This document shows, one piece after another, positions 27,465 through 37,097 of a DNA stretch of 64,000 nucleotides (its first letter is position 1; each line of letters opens with the position of its first letter). Source of the stretch: Autumnicola sp041679265 (GTDB lineage Bacteria; Bacteroidota; Bacteroidia; Flavobacteriales; Flavobacteriaceae); the NCBI RefSeq assembly GCF_041679265.1, contig NZ_JBGFSM010000003.1:124001-188000 (forward strand), in the 5' to 3' direction. Below the pieces are notes generated by a model. That model had not been told where the DNA came from. It was given only the letters and a program-made list of their open reading frames with translations, and did no database searches. The translations under genes were made by a program, and so were the position numbers.

Positions 27465-28124
27465 ATGAAAACTTCAAATTTATCTTTATATCACCTTATA
27501 AAAGAACCTGTTAAAAATAAAGAAAGAGCTCCTTTGCTTATTATGCTGCATGGTTATGGCAGCAATGAAGAAGATCTTTTTTCCTTCGCCGGCGAACTTC
27601 CGGAAGAGCTTTTTGTAATTTCTGTTAGAGCCCCTTATCCTATGCCGCCATACGGGAATGCGTGGTATGCCATTCACTGGGACAACCTTCAGGGAAAATT
27701 TAGTGATGATAATCAGGCCAGGGATTCCCGTGAGAAAATTTCAGCATTTATAGATGAAGCCGTAGCGGCCTATCCAGTAGATCCTGAGAATATTACCCTG
27801 GTGGGCTTTAGCCAGGGCAGTATTTTAAGTTATGCAGTGAGTTTGTCTTATCCGGAAAAGGTGAAAAACATAATCGCTTTAAGCGGTTATGTAAATAAAG
27901 ATATTATTAAAGAGGGCTACGAGAACAACGATTTTTCCCACCTGTCTTTTTACTGCTCACATGGATCACAGGACCAGGTAATTCCTGTAGAATGGGCTCG
28001 CAAAACAAAGCCGTTCCTTGATAAACTGAATATTAAAAATACATATTCTGAATTTCCGGTTGGGCACGGCGTGGCACCGCAAAACTTTTTTGAGCTTAAA
28101 AAATGGCTGAAAGAGAGAATTTAA
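27465..28124 (+). CDS. alpha/beta hydrolase, phospholipase/carboxylesterase family
   Basis: A 219-residue cytoplasmic esterase. It has the oxyanion region MLHGYGSNEED (about 27-37), the nucleophile motif GFSQGS (about 115-120), an Asp in SQDQVIPVEWA and the His in FPVGHGVAP. Length and layout fit the YpfH/carboxylesterase group. Substrate is unknown. Its end overlaps the convergent gene at 28121 by four bases. Confidence 0.9.
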   Translation: MKTSNLSLYHLIKEPVKNKERAPLLIMLHGYGSNEEDLFSFAGELPEELFVISVRAPYPMPPYGNAWYAIHWDNLQGKFSDDNQARDSREKISAFIDEAVAAYPVDPENITLVGFSQGSILSYAVSLSYPEKVKNIIALSGYVNKDIIKEGYENNDFSHLSFYCSHGSQDQVIPVEWARKTKPFLDKLNIKNTYSEFPVGHGVAPQNFFELKKWLKERI

Positions 28125-28633
28125 TCTACAGGGTATAGAAATGATTTTTCTGGAGTGAGAGTAATTTCCCCATCCTCTTCAATAAAGTAGCTGAAAAAGA
28201 TTTCTCCCCAGTAAGTGCCGTCGGTAAAATCGGCTAAAACCCATCTATGGTTAAGGATCTTGATTTTATTGATCCTCATCTGCCCTTCCATTCCTTCGTA
28301 GGGAACATAAGGGTTATCTTCTGTAGAAGCGTTTGCACTGATAAGTTTATCCTGAATGGCTGCAGTAATTTTTTCCGCAGAAAATCCGTGAGCCTCAAGA
28401 TAGGTAAGTGCGCTTTCATTCCCCTGCAGGCTGAAGTATTCCTGATTATTATTCTTGATCCTGTTAAGCGAATCCAGTTCCTGCTGAACCTGCTCCAGCT
28501 GATTTTCAAGACTGGTGATATCCGCTGTTTTAGCATCCAGGATTTTCTTATCATTTACATAAATAAAAATGGCAAATAAAAGAGCGAAAATAAACAAATA
28601 CATGAGGATCCTGCCGCGCATACTAAATCTCAA
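28121..28633 (-). CDS. membrane-anchored protein with coiled coil, function unknown
   Basis: A 170-residue protein with one N-terminal helix (about 10-26), a coiled coil (about 35-65, ADITSLENQLEQVQQELDSL) and a globular C-terminal part ending in a beta-rich region (GTYWGEIFFSYFIEEDGEI). Its start overlaps the end of the MBL hydrolase gene by 11 bases, so it is co-translated. Similar proteins are hypothetical in Flavobacteria. Confidence 0.75.
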   Translation of the reverse strand: MRFSMRGRILMYLFIFALLFAIFIYVNDKKILDAKTADITSLENQLEQVQQELDSLNRIKNNNQEYFSLQGNESALTYLEAHGFSAEKITAAIQDKLISANASTEDNPYVPYEGMEGQMRINKIKILNHRWVLADFTDGTYWGEIFFSYFIEEDGEITLTPEKSFLYPVD

Positions 28634-29384
28634 TTTTTAAATTGTCATAAGCCAGAAATACATTTTCCGGCAGTTCCCTTTGCACTTCCTCATGAAAACC
28701 CAGGAGATGGCTTATATGAGTTAAATATGCCCTTTCAGGATTAATTTCTTTAATAAATTCCAGAGCTTCCTCCAGGTTAAAGTGGGAATGGTGGGGTTCC
28801 CTTCGCAAGGCATTTATTACCAGCACCTTTACACCCTGCAGTTTTTTTGCCTCTTTTTCTTCAATCGTCTTTAAATCGGTGAGGTAGGCAAATTTTTCCA
28901 TCCGGAACCCAAACACCTGCAGCCGGTTATGCCAGAAGCTTACAGGCACAACCTGTAAGCCTTCAAATTCGAAAGGTTTATTTTCAATTTCAAATTCCTT
29001 TACCCCCGGCGCGCCGGGATACTTATTTTCTGTAGTAAAAATATAATCAAACCGGCTTCTAAGGGCCTTTAAAACCCTCTTATGGGCAAAAACAGGAATA
29101 TCTCCCTGTCTAAAGAAAAACGGGCGGATATCGTCGAGCCCTGCGGTATGATCGTTATGTTCGTGGGTGTAAAAAATAGCGTCCAGCTTTTTGACATTAT
29201 TCGCCAGCATCTGAGCCCTGAAATCTGGCCCGCAATCAATAAGAATAGTATGCCCGCACCACTCCACTAATACAGAAACCCGCAGTCTTTTATCTTTTGG
29301 ATTATCACTTAAACAAACGGGGTGATTACTGCCAATAATGGGGATTCCCTGGGACGTTCCGGTGCCTAAAAATGTAACTTTCAA
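28623..29384 (-). CDS. MBL-fold metal-dependent hydrolase, PhnP-like
   Basis: A 253-residue beta-lactamase-fold enzyme: GTGTSQGIPIIGSNHPVC at the N-terminus, the metal motif YTHEHNDHTAGLDD (about 76-89), and later HHSHFNLEEAL and THISH that supply the remaining metal ligands. The PhnP/RNase Z-like group cleaves phosphodiesters, often cyclic ones. Substrate is not predictable. First gene of a two-gene unit with the coiled-coil protein. Confidence 0.92.
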   Translation of the reverse strand: MKVTFLGTGTSQGIPIIGSNHPVCLSDNPKDKRLRVSVLVEWCGHTILIDCGPDFRAQMLANNVKKLDAIFYTHEHNDHTAGLDDIRPFFFRQGDIPVFAHKRVLKALRSRFDYIFTTENKYPGAPGVKEFEIENKPFEFEGLQVVPVSFWHNRLQVFGFRMEKFAYLTDLKTIEEKEAKKLQGVKVLVINALRREPHHSHFNLEEALEFIKEINPERAYLTHISHLLGFHEEVQRELPENVFLAYDNLKIEI

Positions 29385-29420
29385 TAAGTGTTTAATTTAT
29401 CACAAAAGTAATTATATTTT

Positions 29421-29450
29421 TTTGTTTAGCTGGGTGTTTTAGTACCTTTG
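29421..29450 (+). promoter_or_regulatory. promoter of the conserved unknown gene at 29487
   Basis: TTTG at 29421-29424 and TACCTTTG at 29443-29450 (exact TANNTTTG) are separated by 18 bases. The leader is about 30 bases. Confidence 0.6.
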
Positions 29451-29486
29451 ATGACGCAAAAATGAAATTCATTTAAAAGAAAAATT

Positions 29487-30962
29487 ATGCCAATTACCAT
29501 AATGGGCGACAAGGAATTTGAAAATGTTCCTTCTATTAAAAGCAAAGCGCTGCGCATTAATTTAAATGCGAATATCTACGGAACTTTTTCGGAAATTGGC
29601 GCCGGGCAGGAAACGGTAAGGAATTTTTTTCGTGCCGGGGGTGGCTCCGGGACCATAGCAAAAGCTATGAGTGCCTACGATAAAGACTTTAGTGATGCGA
29701 TATATGGTGTTGAAGATGACCGCAGGTATGTTACTGAAGCACGGCTTAAAAGAATGCTTAGCCACGAAATAAACCTTATAGAACAAAGGATTTCCCGCGA
29801 AAAACACCCTGATAAACTCTTCTTTACTTACGCGAATACCGTTGCCACCATAGATTTTGCAAAAAAATATAAAGGCCATGGCTGGGTAGGAATAAAATAC
29901 CAAGTGAAACCAGATGAAGATTACAACGAGATAAGCCTTCACGTAAGGTTCCATGAAAATGATGCGAGACACCAGCAAAACACTCTGGGAATACTTGGTG
30001 TTAACCTTATTTACGGAGCCTATTACAAATACGATAATCCAAAAAAACTACTTCGCTACCTTTACGATCACATAGATAAGGACCAGATTGAAATTGATAC
30101 CATCAATTTTTCTGGCCCTCGTTTTGAAAATGTAGACAACAGGCTTATGAGTCTGCAGCTCGTTAAAAACGGAATGACCGATGCCGTTATGTTTGCGCCA
30201 GATGGTCACAATGTGTTGCCCGCAAAGATCCTTTACAAAAAGAATATTCTCGCTCTTAGAGGAAGCTTTCGTCCCGTAACTAAAGTAAATATGGACATGT
30301 ATGAGCGTTCCCTCGAATTATTTCTGAAAGAGAATAAAGTTGATAAAGACAGTACCGAGGTGATTTTTGAAATTACGCTTTCTAACCTTCGGGCAGAAGG
30401 CGAAATAGATGAACGGGATTTTATGGATCGTGCTGAACTGCTATGCTCTCTTGGACAAACAGTTATGATCTCTAACTTCCAGGAATACTATAAGGTTGTG
30501 GAATACTTCTCCAGATATTCCAAGCAGCGCATGGGACTTGCCATGGGAGTGAATAACCTTGTAGACGTTTTTGATGAGAAATACTACAGGCATCTTAGTG
30601 GCGGAATCCTGGAAGCATTCGGGAAATTATTCTTTAAAGACCTTAAAGTTTATCTTTATCCGCTTAAAGACCCTGAAACGGGAGAAATCACCACCAGTGA
30701 TAACCTGAAGGTTCATCCAAGGATGAAGGAGTTGTACAAGTTCTTTAAATACAACGGCCGGGTTGAAGATATTGAAAATTACAATCCTGAAATACTTGAC
30801 ATCTATTCACGTGAAGTGCTGCAAATGATTAGCGAAGGTAAAGATGGCTGGGAAGATATGCTTCCGGAAAAAACCACAGCCATGATAAAAGACCTCAATC
30901 TTTTCCATTATCAGGAAAACAAGAAAAAAGCAGAGACAGAAAAGGCAGAAGTCAAACATTAA
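29487..30962 (+). CDS. large conserved protein of unknown function (Bacteroidota)
   Basis: A 491-residue cytoplasmic protein, often labelled as nicotinate-nucleotide adenylyltransferase or TonB receptor in databases; I see no motif of either. Features are a Gly-rich FFRAGGGSGTIAKAMSAYDKDFSDA near residue 48, which could bind a phosphate, and LFFTYANTVATIDF and GWVGIKYQV further on. The tail is Lys/Glu-rich. It has its own strong promoter and terminator, so it is a single-gene unit with significant expression. The function cannot be stated. Confidence 0.75.
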   Translation: MPITIMGDKEFENVPSIKSKALRINLNANIYGTFSEIGAGQETVRNFFRAGGGSGTIAKAMSAYDKDFSDAIYGVEDDRRYVTEARLKRMLSHEINLIEQRISREKHPDKLFFTYANTVATIDFAKKYKGHGWVGIKYQVKPDEDYNEISLHVRFHENDARHQQNTLGILGVNLIYGAYYKYDNPKKLLRYLYDHIDKDQIEIDTINFSGPRFENVDNRLMSLQLVKNGMTDAVMFAPDGHNVLPAKILYKKNILALRGSFRPVTKVNMDMYERSLELFLKENKVDKDSTEVIFEITLSNLRAEGEIDERDFMDRAELLCSLGQTVMISNFQEYYKVVEYFSRYSKQRMGLAMGVNNLVDVFDEKYYRHLSGGILEAFGKLFFKDLKVYLYPLKDPETGEITTSDNLKVHPRMKELYKFFKYNGRVEDIENYNPEILDIYSREVLQMISEGKDGWEDMLPEKTTAMIKDLNLFHYQENKKKAETEKAEVKH

Positions 30963-30977
30963 GTTTAAAGCATTTAT

Positions 30978-31014
30978 AAAAAAAGGTCCTGAGATTTTTA
31001 TCAGGACCTTTTTT
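30978..31014 (+). terminator. bidirectional terminator
   Basis: AAAAAGGTCCTGA and TCAGGACCTTTTTT form a perfect stem around an eight-base loop. It stops the unknown gene and probably also the convergent murA transcript. Confidence 0.9.
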
Positions 31015-31069
31015 ATGCATTTCAGTTTCTTCTCCTATTTATATTATCTAAGAAAATTATTACTTCTCA

Positions 31070-32386
31070 CTACTCCACTCTTTCAATTTTAGCTCCTATA
31101 GCTTTCAGGCGCTTGTCAATATCTTCATATCCCCTATCAATCTGCTCGATGTTATGGATAACTGAAGTTCCTTTTGCAGACAATGCCGCGATAAGCAGCG
31201 ATATTCCTGCCCTTATATCCGGAGAACTCATGGTAGTTGCTTTTAGCGTAGATTTAAAATCATGTCCTATTACCGTTGCACGGTGAGGATCGCAAAGGAT
31301 GATTTTAGCCCCCATATCTATGAGTTTATCTACAAAGAACAAACGGCTCTCGAACATTTTTTGATGCACCAGGATGCTTCCTCTTGCCTGGGTGGCCACT
31401 ACTAGGATAATGCTCAGTAAATCTGGAGTGAACCCCGGCCATGGCGCATCACTAATGCTCATTATGGAACCGTCAATAAAATTTTGAACCTCATAGCCAT
31501 TTTTATGTGCGGGAATATGAATATTGTCCCCGCTTTTTTCAACCGTAATCCCCAGTTTTCTGAAGGTATTCGGGATTAGTCCCAGCATATCCCAATTTAC
31601 ATTCTTAATGGTAATCTCACTTCGCGTCATTGCGGCGAGGCCAATCCAGGAGCCAATTTCAACCATATCAGGTAAAATCTGGTGATCACAACCATGTAAT
31701 TCCTTAACCCCTTCTATAATAAGAAGGTTAGAGCCCACTCCGCTTATTTTAGCTCCCATGCAGTTAAGCATTTTGCACAATTGCTGCAGGTAAGGTTCAC
31801 AGGCCGCGTTATATATGGTAGTGGTTCCTTTTGCCAAAACAGCAGCCATAACAATATTGGCTGTTCCGGTAACCGAAGCTTCTTCCAGCAACATATAATT
31901 GCCTTTTAAACCCTCTGCAGGAGCCTCTACACCGTAAAAACGTTCTTCTTTGTTATACCGGAATTTAGCGCCTAACTTAATAAACCCCTCAAAATGAGTA
32001 TCCAGGCGGCGGCGGCCTATTTTATCGCCCCCTGGCCTTGGAATATATCCTTTTCCAAACCTTGCCAGCAAAGGTCCTACTATCATTATTGAACCACGCA
32101 GCCCGCTACCGTCAGTTTTAAATTGTTCACTGCTTAAATAATCCAGGTCCAGAGAATCACTTTGGAAAGTATAACTACCTTTTCCTTTTTGATCGACTTT
32201 CACCCCTAGATTCTTTAGAAGCCTTATGAGCTTGTTTACATCAAGAATATCAGGAATGTTGGTTATTTGTACTTTTTCTGAAGTTAAAAGTACGGCACAA
32301 AGTATTTGAAGGGCTTCATTTTTCGCTCCCTGCGGCTGAATTTCCCCACTTAAGCGGTGCCCTCCCTCTATTTGGAAAGTTCCCAT
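31070..32386 (-). CDS. murA: UDP-N-acetylglucosamine 1-carboxyvinyltransferase with Asp at the catalytic Cys position
   Basis: A 438-residue enzyme that attaches enolpyruvate to UDP-GlcNAc, the first committed step of peptidoglycan synthesis. GAKNEALQ (20-27) and the loop GYIPRPGGDKIGRRRLDTHF match MurA. The loop has Asp121 where E. coli has Cys115, the residue alkylated by fosfomycin. The exchange occurs naturally in several lineages and gives fosfomycin insensitivity. Full length. It lies 17 bases downstream of the DUF4290 gene. Confidence 0.96.
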   Translation of the reverse strand: MGTFQIEGGHRLSGEIQPQGAKNEALQILCAVLLTSEKVQITNIPDILDVNKLIRLLKNLGVKVDQKGKGSYTFQSDSLDLDYLSSEQFKTDGSGLRGSIMIVGPLLARFGKGYIPRPGGDKIGRRRLDTHFEGFIKLGAKFRYNKEERFYGVEAPAEGLKGNYMLLEEASVTGTANIVMAAVLAKGTTTIYNAACEPYLQQLCKMLNCMGAKISGVGSNLLIIEGVKELHGCDHQILPDMVEIGSWIGLAAMTRSEITIKNVNWDMLGLIPNTFRKLGITVEKSGDNIHIPAHKNGYEVQNFIDGSIMSISDAPWPGFTPDLLSIILVVATQARGSILVHQKMFESRLFFVDKLIDMGAKIILCDPHRATVIGHDFKSTLKATTMSSPDIRAGISLLIAALSAKGTSVIHNIEQIDRGYEDIDKRLKAIGAKIERVE

Positions 32387-32402
32387 AAAGTAACTTTAAA
32401 TT

Positions 32403-33035
32403 TTAATGACGCTTACGGCTTTTCCTGCCGGATTTTTTTGGATTGCTTTTGGTATGTTTTTTACGGCCCCTGAGAAGGTTGGAAGAATCGCTAAGATCTT
32501 CATCAGAATTTTTAAGATTTAATTCCCCGTTACTAAGCTCTTTTAAATGGTCAAAAATTACATTATCATCTACGGTGTCCCTGTTCCAGTTAAGGAAAGA
32601 TTTTTTCATGTGATTGGCGATAGTGTAAACCAGCGCTTCTTTTAAAGGCCCTTCATCATATTCTTTTGCCTCATCAATCATTCGTTTAATATTGTTTCCG
32701 TAGAAGCGGTATTTTGGAAAATTCTGAGGATAAGCCAGGGGCTCTGGATGCTCTTCCAACTGTTCCCTGGATGGTTTGGGAAAAGGAGATTCCACATCCA
32801 GTTTAAAATCGCTGATAATAAATAACTGGTCCCATAATTTATGCTGAAAATCTGGCACATCCCTAAGATGCGGATTCATATTACCCATTACTGCAATAAT
32901 AGAACGTGCTACTTTATTGCGCTCTTTTTCATCTTCAATAGCAACAGCATGTTCTACCATTTTTTGAAGATGCCTTCCATATTCAGGAATAATTAACTGG
33001 GTCCTTTCAGAATTATATTCTAATGCGTTTGTCAA
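32403..33035 (-). CDS. DUF4290 family protein
   Basis: A 210-residue soluble protein (LEYNSERTQLIIPEYGRHLQ, HKLWDQLFIIS, YPQNFPKYRFYGNNI) belonging to a family restricted to Bacteroidota. The C-terminus is very basic (RGRKKHTKSNPKKSGRKSR), which suggests nucleic-acid contact. It directly precedes murA, an arrangement repeated in flavobacteria. No function is known. Confidence 0.85.
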   Translation of the reverse strand: MTNALEYNSERTQLIIPEYGRHLQKMVEHAVAIEDEKERNKVARSIIAVMGNMNPHLRDVPDFQHKLWDQLFIISDFKLDVESPFPKPSREQLEEHPEPLAYPQNFPKYRFYGNNIKRMIDEAKEYDEGPLKEALVYTIANHMKKSFLNWNRDTVDDNVIFDHLKELSNGELNLKNSDEDLSDSSNLLRGRKKHTKSNPKKSGRKSRKRH

Positions 33036-33145
33036 ATTTAAAATTTATAAGGTGATACTTAGTGTAGAAGTTTAATAATGCTGCAAAATAGCAAATATAA
33101 TCTAAGAATTAGAAGATTACACCGATTTAATTCCGTACAATGGGT

Positions 33146-33439
33146 TTAGAGGGAAATTACTCCTTTTACTTCTTTTCCTATTTTCTTGTATTTTTCTATT
33201 ACCGCGTCTGGATTTTTCATCCTTACATTAATAGAAACACTGGTATATTTGCCATTTTTAGATTGCTTGGTGTTAATCACAGCACCCATGTTATCAAAGA
33301 TTTTTTCTATCTGCCCGATCTCTTTTTCACTGGTGGGAACAATAAATTTATATAGATATTCTGAAGGCCAGAGGGTGGTGTCCTGTAATTGCTTTTTTAA
33401 TTTTTGGTAAAATTCATCTTTGTTTTCCGCTTCACTCAT
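33146..33439 (-). CDS. DUF493 family protein
   Basis: A 97-residue protein from the ATG at 33439 (MSEAENKDEF); the longer frame to 33472 would run into the promoter. The core has the YbeD/DUF493 ferredoxin-like pattern PSEYLYKFIVPTSEKEIGQI and YTSVSINVRMKN. An exact -7 element TATCTTTG, read on the minus strand near 33468, fits this start. Function unknown, possibly regulatory. Confidence 0.8.
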   Translation of the reverse strand: MSEAENKDEFYQKLKKQLQDTTLWPSEYLYKFIVPTSEKEIGQIEKIFDNMGAVINTKQSKNGKYTSVSINVRMKNPDAVIEKYKKIGKEVKGVISL

Positions 33440-33520
33440 AACTTTTATTCCTTTTATAATGCAAAGATACAAGGATTGCTTTCATTTTTATAATCAAATT
33501 CAAATCACGAAATTTGCCGC

Positions 33521-34060
33521 GTGAAAAAGAACAAAATAGTAATTACCGGCGGCCCCGGTACGGGAAAATCTTCTATTGTACATCAACTGGAAGAAAAAGG
33601 CCATAGCTGCCTTCATGAAGTATCACGAGAAGTAATACGGGAAGCACGACTTTCAGGGATAGATCAGTTATTTCTGGAAGACCCGGTATTATTCAGCAGA
33701 AAATTGCTGGAAGGCAGGCGTAAACAATTTTTGGAGGCTGAAGCATTTCCTTCAGACCATATTTTTATTGATCGCGGAATACCGGACGTAGTGGCTTATA
33801 TGGATTACTTTAATACCAGTTATAGTGAAGAATTTACTGTTCCCTGTGAAAATTACCGGTATAACTTTATTTTCATTCTACCCCCCTGGGAAGCAATTTA
33901 TAAAAGTGATAACGAGCGTTACGAATCTTTTCAAGAAGCCAGTAAAATTTCTAAATACCTCCAAAAAACTTATCAAACCTATGGCTATGAACCCATAAAA
34001 GTTCCCGAGGCAAGTGTGGAAGAAAGAGCTAACTTTATACTCCACAGGATTGGGTTTTAA
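33521..34060 (+). CDS. P-loop ATPase/kinase, NadR/Ttd14-like (AAA_28)
   Basis: A 179-residue protein with a GTG start. Walker A is GGPGTGKSSIV (about 10-20), and HIFIDRGIPDVVAYMDYF in the middle is typical of the AAA_28 family, as is ENYRYNFIFILPPWEAIYKSDNERYE nearby. Members include the kinase domain of NadR; the substrate here is unknown. It is followed three bases later by recQ, so the two are coupled. Confidence 0.85.
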   Translation: MKKNKIVITGGPGTGKSSIVHQLEEKGHSCLHEVSREVIREARLSGIDQLFLEDPVLFSRKLLEGRRKQFLEAEAFPSDHIFIDRGIPDVVAYMDYFNTSYSEEFTVPCENYRYNFIFILPPWEAIYKSDNERYESFQEASKISKYLQKTYQTYGYEPIKVPEASVEERANFILHRIGF

Positions 34061-34063
34061 AAT

Positions 34064-35977
34064 TTGCAAAAAGCACTACAAATATTACAGCGTTTTTGGG
34101 GCCATGAAGAATTCAGGCCCCGGCAATGGCCCATTATAGAAGCGCTTCTTGAGCAAAAAGATGTAATTGCCCTCCTGCCAACAGGAGGTGGTAAATCTGT
34201 ATGTTTTCAAATTCCCGCATTACTTCAGGAAGGGATATGCATAGTAGTATCTCCTTTAATAGCATTAATGAATGACCAGGTGCAGGCACTTCAGCAAAAA
34301 AATATCAAAGCCATGGCACTTACCGGCGGGATCCGGTATAAAGACCTGGACAAGCTCTTGGATAATTGCATTTACGGGAATTATAAGTTTCTTTACCTCT
34401 CTCCGGAACGCCTGCAGCAGGAACTTGTACAGGAACGTATACGGCAAATGAACGTTAATTTAATTGCCATAGACGAGGCACATTGTATTTCGCAGTGGGG
34501 CCACGATTTTCGTCCGGCCTATCGTAATATCTCCGTGCTCCGGGAAATAAAACCTAACGTTCCATTTGTAGCATTAACAGCTACCGCTACTTCTGAAGTG
34601 GTGAAAGACATGAGAGTAGAACTCAAAATGCACGAAGCGCTGTTTATAAAACGTTCTTTTGAAAGGGAAAATATTGCTTACAGGGTTTTATCTGCGGAAG
34701 ACAAACAATACCGTTTATTGCAACTGCTTAAGCATAAAAGGCAAAGTGCCATTATCTATGTAAGAAGCAGAAATGCTACTATAGAGATTACTGCTTTTTT
34801 GAGGAAAAATGGCCATAGTGCCGAAGCATTCCACGGCGGACTTAAAAATGAGGAAAAAGCTGAAAAGCTTGAAAATTGGCTTCAGGGTAAGTTTAATTTA
34901 ATGGTTGCCACCACAGCTTTTGGAATGGGTATAGACAAAGCGGAAGTACGCCAGGTGATTCATCTAAATCTTCCAGAAAGCCTGGAGAGCTATTTTCAGG
35001 AAGCGGGCCGCGCGGGTAGAGATGGTAAGTTTGCCGTTTCTACAATTATTACCAATCCCGGAGATATCCCAATGTTAAAAAACCAGTTTTTACTAAATCT
35101 TCCAGATGTTGAAGATGTGAAGCTGGTTTATAGAAAGCTAAACTCCTTTTTTAGGATAGCCTACGGGGAAGGAGAAAATGAAAATTATGATTTTAATTTT
35201 GCAGGATTTTGCAACCAGTATGAGTTGAATTCCAATAAAACTTATAATGCATTGCAAATGCTGGACCGCTGCAGTATTATTAGACTGTCTCAGCAATTTC
35301 AAAGAAAGGCAGAGCTGCAGTTCATAATTACAGACAGGCAGCTATCTTATTATTTGCGGGAGCATTCTGCCAGTGATGTGCTAGTAAAAGCCATTTTAAG
35401 AACTTATGGAGGAATCTTTGAAAATAAAATAAACATCAACCTGGAAGCGGTATGCAGGAAAGCTGCCGTTCGGGAAGAAGAAGCCCTCGAAATTCTTAAA
35501 AAACTGGAAAGGGACCAGGTTATTGAGTTTACCTATTCCCGGCATGATGCATCGGTAACTTTTCTGGTCCCACGGGAAGATGAAGCTACCATTAACCCGG
35601 TGGCGGCTTTTATAAAATTACATAAGCAGAATAAAAGGGATAAAATTGAAGCAGTTTTAGAATACATAAAAAACAATACTCTTTGCCGAAGTGTGCAACT
35701 ATTGAAATACTTTGGGGAAGAACCAGGAAAAACCTGCGGAATATGCTCTGTATGTATGCAAAATAAAATTCCGCTGAATAGAAAAACAATGAATACCATT
35801 TACCAGGAGATCGCGGTACTTCTAAAAGGCAAAGAAATGTCTTCACGGGAATTGTTGGAAAATATAGATTTTCCTGAAGAGCATGTTATAAAGGTACTGC
35901 AGTTGTTAATTGAAAAAGAAATCATTGTGCGCACAGCAACCAATGAATACAAATTATATAAAAATGAGAGATCTTAG
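34064..35977 (+). CDS. recQ: ATP-dependent DNA helicase RecQ
   Basis: A 637-residue superfamily 2 helicase starting with TTG at 34064. Motif I is LLPTGGGKSVCFQIPAL, motif II AIDEAHCISQWGHDFRP, and motif VI QEAGRAGRDGKFA. The zinc region is reduced but has CGICSVCMQNK. The C-terminus looks like a winged helix; I see no HRDC domain. It unwinds DNA in recombination and repair. The last 14 bases overlap fmt. Confidence 0.95.
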   Translation: MQKALQILQRFWGHEEFRPRQWPIIEALLEQKDVIALLPTGGGKSVCFQIPALLQEGICIVVSPLIALMNDQVQALQQKNIKAMALTGGIRYKDLDKLLDNCIYGNYKFLYLSPERLQQELVQERIRQMNVNLIAIDEAHCISQWGHDFRPAYRNISVLREIKPNVPFVALTATATSEVVKDMRVELKMHEALFIKRSFERENIAYRVLSAEDKQYRLLQLLKHKRQSAIIYVRSRNATIEITAFLRKNGHSAEAFHGGLKNEEKAEKLENWLQGKFNLMVATTAFGMGIDKAEVRQVIHLNLPESLESYFQEAGRAGRDGKFAVSTIITNPGDIPMLKNQFLLNLPDVEDVKLVYRKLNSFFRIAYGEGENENYDFNFAGFCNQYELNSNKTYNALQMLDRCSIIRLSQQFQRKAELQFIITDRQLSYYLREHSASDVLVKAILRTYGGIFENKININLEAVCRKAAVREEEALEILKKLERDQVIEFTYSRHDASVTFLVPREDEATINPVAAFIKLHKQNKRDKIEAVLEYIKNNTLCRSVQLLKYFGEEPGKTCGICSVCMQNKIPLNRKTMNTIYQEIAVLLKGKEMSSRELLENIDFPEEHVIKVLQLLIEKEIIVRTATNEYKLYKNERS

Positions 35978-36911
35978 AATAGTATTTATGGGCACTCCAG
36001 AGTTTGCCGTTCAAAGCCTTAAGGCAATTCTGGAAGCCGGATATACGGTTATAGGAGTGATTACCGCCCCAGATAAACCTGCCGGAAGAGGAAGAAAACT
36101 ACAGCAAAGCGAGGTAAAAAAATATGCGCTGGAACAAAATTTAAAAGTTCTTCAACCTTTAAATTTAAAATCTGAAGCATTTCAAAAAGAACTGGCAGCT
36201 TTAGCACCCAATGTACAAATAGTGGTAGCTTTTAGGATGTTACCTAAAAATGTATGGGCTTTACCGGAATACGGTACTTTTAACCTGCACGCTTCTCTCC
36301 TTCCCCAGTATCGAGGTGCAGCTCCAATTAACTGGAGTATTATAAACGGTGAGACAGAAACAGGAGTTTCCACATTTTTTATAGATGAAAAAATAGATAC
36401 CGGAGCCATGATCCTTCAGGAGAAGGTAATAATAGGAGAAGATGAAACCGTGGGCCAGCTTCATGACAAATTAATGCTAACCGGGTCCAGACTGGTGGTA
36501 AAAACCCTGGAACTTATTCAAATGGATAATGTGGAGCCTACCATACAGGAAGAAAATGAAAACTTAAAAGCTGCTCCAAAGCTTGACCGGGAAAATACAA
36601 GAATCCATTGGAAAAAATCTGTTGATGATATTCATAATCTTATTAGAGGGCTAAACCCCTACCCTGCAGCCTGGTGCTTTTTTAGGAACGGTTCTGAAGA
36701 AAAAAAGGTGAAAATTTTTGGGTCCCAAAAGCAACAATCCATTCATGATTTAGAAACTGGACAAATTGTTATCGAGGATAAAAAAATGCTTGTGGCCGCA
36801 AAGGAAGGTTTTATTGTAGTTGAAGAAATCCAATTGCCTGGAAAACGTAAAATGAAAGTAAAGGATCTTTTGAATGGTTATGCTATTAATTCTGAAGCAA
36901 AAATGCGCTGA
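35964..36911 (+). CDS. fmt: methionyl-tRNA formyltransferase
   Basis: A 315-residue enzyme that formylates initiator Met-tRNA. I choose the ATG at 35964 (MRDLRIVFMGTPEFA), overlapping recQ by 14 bases, rather than an upstream in-frame ATG at 35910. The formyl-donor motif is SLLPQYRGAAPINW, with the catalytic pattern FNLHASLLP before it. The C-terminal domain is complete. Confidence 0.95.
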   Translation: MRDLRIVFMGTPEFAVQSLKAILEAGYTVIGVITAPDKPAGRGRKLQQSEVKKYALEQNLKVLQPLNLKSEAFQKELAALAPNVQIVVAFRMLPKNVWALPEYGTFNLHASLLPQYRGAAPINWSIINGETETGVSTFFIDEKIDTGAMILQEKVIIGEDETVGQLHDKLMLTGSRLVVKTLELIQMDNVEPTIQEENENLKAAPKLDRENTRIHWKKSVDDIHNLIRGLNPYPAAWCFFRNGSEEKKVKIFGSQKQQSIHDLETGQIVIEDKKMLVAAKEGFIVVEEIQLPGKRKMKVKDLLNGYAINSEAKMR

Positions 36912-37097
36912 GGCCTTATGGCTGCTGAAATCATAAAAAGTCAACCTTTACAAGCCTTCTTTATTAACAAAAAGTTAAAGTTATTAACAATAACCCGCTT
37001 TTCCCTTGATATTACTTGCGTGGCCGGGAAATCCATATAAATTTGTAAAGCAATGTAACAGAATGTTTAACCAACAACTTAATTTAAAATTCAAATT

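Noticed and set aside
29562..29978. 138-codon minus-strand frame
   Set aside because: Shadow of the conserved protein at 29487, which has its own promoter.
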